Origin: Pullulanibacillus sp. KACC 23026
GTDB taxonomy: Bacteria; Bacillota; Bacilli; Bacillales; Sporolactobacillaceae
Assembly: GCF_029094525.1 (NCBI RefSeq)
Contig: NZ_CP119107.1
Location: 4,216,001-4,280,000, forward strand
Direction of reading: 5' to 3'
Length of the DNA: 64,000 bases
Shown here piece by piece: positions 63,942 to 64,000 of this stretch (position 1 is the first letter of the stretch; each line of letters opens with the position of its first letter). The notes beneath the pieces were generated by a model. The model was given only the letters and a program-made list of their open reading frames with translations, made no database searches and had not been told where the DNA came from. Position numbers and translations under genes: made by a program.

Positions 63942-64000
63942 CTAATTCCTCCTTTCATTTATAATTTCATCATGGAGGTCATCAACTGAGTGAATCGATT
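63942..64000 (-). CDS. Possible 3' end of cas5c, cut by window edge
   Basis: 59 bases upstream of cas8c. A minus-strand frame ending in TAG at 63942-63944, reading SIHSVDDLHDEIINERRN, stays open to the edge and abuts the cas8c ATG; another frame (ending TAA) is also open. Gene order predicts cas5c here. The piece is too short to identify by sequence. Confidence 0.35.
   Translation of the reverse strand, partial: SIHSVDDLHDEIINERRN

Overview
The window comes from a chromosome of an endospore-forming member of the Bacillales. The evidence is the Firmicutes-style Shine-Dalgarno sites, the many TTG/GTG starts, three small acid-soluble spore protein genes (gamma-type sspE, sspO and an alpha/beta type), a PdaA-type spore-cortex deacetylase, a KinA/KinE-like kinase, and a gene order that follows the Bacillus subtilis ygaD-ygaC-sspE-yfhS-mutY-yfhP-yfhH-recX-yfhF-yfhE-yfhD and pdaA-yfkD-yfkH-yfkJ neighbourhoods. 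Several products are only moderately similar to what I remember of the B. subtilis proteins, and a type I-C CRISPR system is present, so a more distant Bacillales genus is likely. I cannot name the species.

Layout. 1-12 kb: B. subtilis-like housekeeping block (ABC exporter start, Ntdp-type phosphatase, SRAP protein, sspE, yfhS, mutY, yfhP, yfhH, recX, yfhF, a GNAT acetyltransferase, the tiny yfhE and yfhD genes, a secreted protein). 12-15 kb: a three-gene ABC importer of the nitrate/sulfonate/thiamine-precursor class. 15-26 kb: pdaA, yfkD, OsmC, VanZ, glutamate-synthase-like oxidoreductase, yfkH, a Ser-rich YtxH-like protein, CvfC/YpgR, yfkJ, and a BsuPI-like lipoprotein gene. 26-38 kb: oligoendopeptidase, RsmF, Maf, SASP, MFS exporter, DUF4931, prolyl aminopeptidase, pheA, LOG protein, DEAD helicase. 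37-54 kb: ammonium transporter with an unrecognised coiled-coil partner, 3-hydroxybutyrate dehydrogenase, pseudouridine synthase, sspO, catalase, GAF-GGDEF-EAL protein, class V aminotransferase, PAS histidine kinase, ppaC, yueD, HD hydrolase. 55-64 kb: a type I-C CRISPR-Cas locus with 61 intact repeats and 60 spacers, running off the right edge within or before cas5c.

The most unusual content is intergenic. There is a 98-bp tandem repeat (2.3-3.0 kb), a 44-bp tandem repeat (3.4-3.6 kb), a roughly 82-bp repeat family with 13 tandem copies (22.7-23.8 kb) plus isolated copies at 7.6, 35.0 and 53.2 kb, palindromic REP-like units near 10.2 and 15.6 kb, CGGAA/TTCCG hairpins inside a possible MITE-like element (39.0-39.6 kb), and a cluster of four DnaA-box-like sites (15.09-15.25 kb). 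The 82-bp family can form two mutually exclusive hairpins, and both are maintained with pair-preserving changes in the solitary copies.

The CRISPR-Cas genes form one tightly overlapping operon on the minus strand (cas8c-cas7-cas4-cas1-cas2) reading towards the leader and the array. An internal Shine-Dalgarno site and GTG inside cas8c predict a separately translated Cas11c. I found no clearly new multi-gene system. The repeat families and the unknown Amt-linked protein are the best candidates for something undescribed.
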